Below are positions 6,204-6,786 of a stretch of 6,786 nt of DNA, piece after piece. Source of the DNA: CAYMAZ01 sp964428185 (GTDB lineage Bacteria > Bacteroidota > Bacteroidia > Bacteroidales > DTU049). The DNA lies in contig CAYRXH010000116.1 in NCBI GenBank assembly GCA_964428185.1, positions 1 to 6,786 of the forward strand. The letters run 5' to 3'. Within the stretch, counting starts at the first letter, position 1. The number at the start of each line of letters is the position of its first letter. The translations under genes were made by a program, and so were the position numbers. The notes under the pieces were generated by a model. That model saw nothing but the letters and a program-made list of their open reading frames with translations. It did no database searches and was not told where the DNA came from.

Positions 6204-6779
6204 TTATTCCCAGTTTCCATCAGTTGTTGGATCGGTCATGCTTCCAAATCTCAATCCATCTTCGGGGTCAATATGGTTGCTTTTCATGTCAAGATCTTTG
6301 AGAAAGTATTTATGTGCAGCAAATACCTCAACAACATTCACGGTTACACCACCTCTTTCGGTAGTCCCTGCTGAAATCTCAAACTGTTCACCGTCTGAAA
6401 ATGGGATGTACATCAATTCTTTGGGGTGAAAATCTTCACGATTGTGAAAGATTGAATCCATCACAGAAACATAACCCACAGTGTCAACAAACATCACGGT
6501 CAGGGTTGTGTCATTAGGATCAGCAGTGAGTTTTATAATAGGAATTTTTCCGTTTACAATAAAATCAATCAGTGTGTCAAAGCTAGAGGTGTATTTTCCG
6601 TTAACATTCCGGTAGGCTACTTGAGCTTCACGTATGTCTTTGAGTTTTTTGACAACAACCTCTCTTCTGTGTTTTAATTCCTGTTTAAACTTTATGGGAT
6701 CCTGTATGCCATTGTAAATAAAGAAAGCAAGTAGGAGACTGATGACAATCAATACAATTTGAAGGATAAGCTTTTTCAT
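6204..6779 (-). CDS. Membrane-anchored protein of unknown function
   Basis: This 191-residue protein is not one I can name. It has a very short start (MKK), a single strong hydrophobic segment (residues 4-22) and a charged, probably helical or coiled-coil stretch (about 28-56, KFKQELKHRREVVVKKLKDI). After this comes a soluble, probably extracytoplasmic domain with AYRNVNGKYTSSFDTLIDFI (55-74). An amphipathic helix followed by AQxAY...NGKY and then a short helix recalls pseudopilin-like proteins, but no prepilin peptidase site is seen. The hydrophobic segment could be an uncleaved anchor, since no clear signal peptidase AxA site follows it. It leads the tight cluster with DUF3822 and rsmD (5-base gap). 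The start, ATG 6779, is 7 bases from the window edge, so its promoter lies outside. Confidence 0.8.
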   Translation of the reverse strand: MKKLILQIVLIVISLLLAFFIYNGIQDPIKFKQELKHRREVVVKKLKDIREAQVAYRNVNGKYTSSFDTLIDFIVNGKIPIIKLTADPNDTTLTVMFVDTVGYVSVMDSIFHNREDFHPKELMYIPFSDGEQFEISAGTTERGGVTVNVVEVFAAHKYFLKDLDMKSNHIDPEDGLRFGSMTDPTTDGNWE

Positions 6780-6786
6780 ATAAAGT

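Overview
The window looks like chromosomal DNA of a Bacteroidetes (Bacteroidota) bacterium, probably Bacteroidales-like. It is AT-rich and has few Shine-Dalgarno sequences. It carries a Bacteroidetes-type promoter (TTG, then TAnnTTTG), TonB proteins with the GIGGGCDEEA signature, a DAHP synthase with a C-terminal chorismate mutase, and a DUF3822-rsmD pair. No mobile element, CRISPR array, tRNA or rRNA is visible. Most of the content is housekeeping.

Left part, transcribed outward and rightward. At the left edge (1-79, minus strand) is the N-terminus of an ECF-type sigma factor, with a candidate autoregulated promoter (GTAAC-N16-CGTC) at 107-131. Divergent from it is gcvH (glycine cleavage H protein), behind a Bacteroidetes-type promoter. 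gcvH overlaps a TTG-started VanZ-like membrane protein gene. Two tandem paralogous tonB-type energy transducer genes follow. The second has a one-base frameshift in a run of nine A's, just before its membrane anchor. A strong intrinsic terminator at 2671-2709 closes this strand.

Right part, all minus strand, read from 6779 down to 2699: a membrane-anchored protein of unknown function (191 aa), a DUF3822 protein, rsmD (16S rRNA m2G966 methyltransferase), asd (aspartate-semialdehyde dehydrogenase) and a bifunctional DAHP synthase/chorismate mutase gene. The first three are spaced 5 nt or less, or overlap. asd lies 48 nt after rsmD, and the aromatic gene starts 7 nt after asd. This looks like one operon or two closely stacked ones. 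asd feeds lysine, threonine, methionine and diaminopimelate synthesis. The DAHP synthase/chorismate mutase commits carbon to aromatic amino acids.

The two halves converge at 2699, where the U-tract of the plus-strand terminator is also the last codons of the minus-strand aromatic gene. The most interesting observations are the phased A_AAA_AAA heptamer at the tonB frameshift, the ECF promoter signature, and the pairing of a DUF3822 protein with a membrane-anchored unknown. I see no clearly new multi-gene system.
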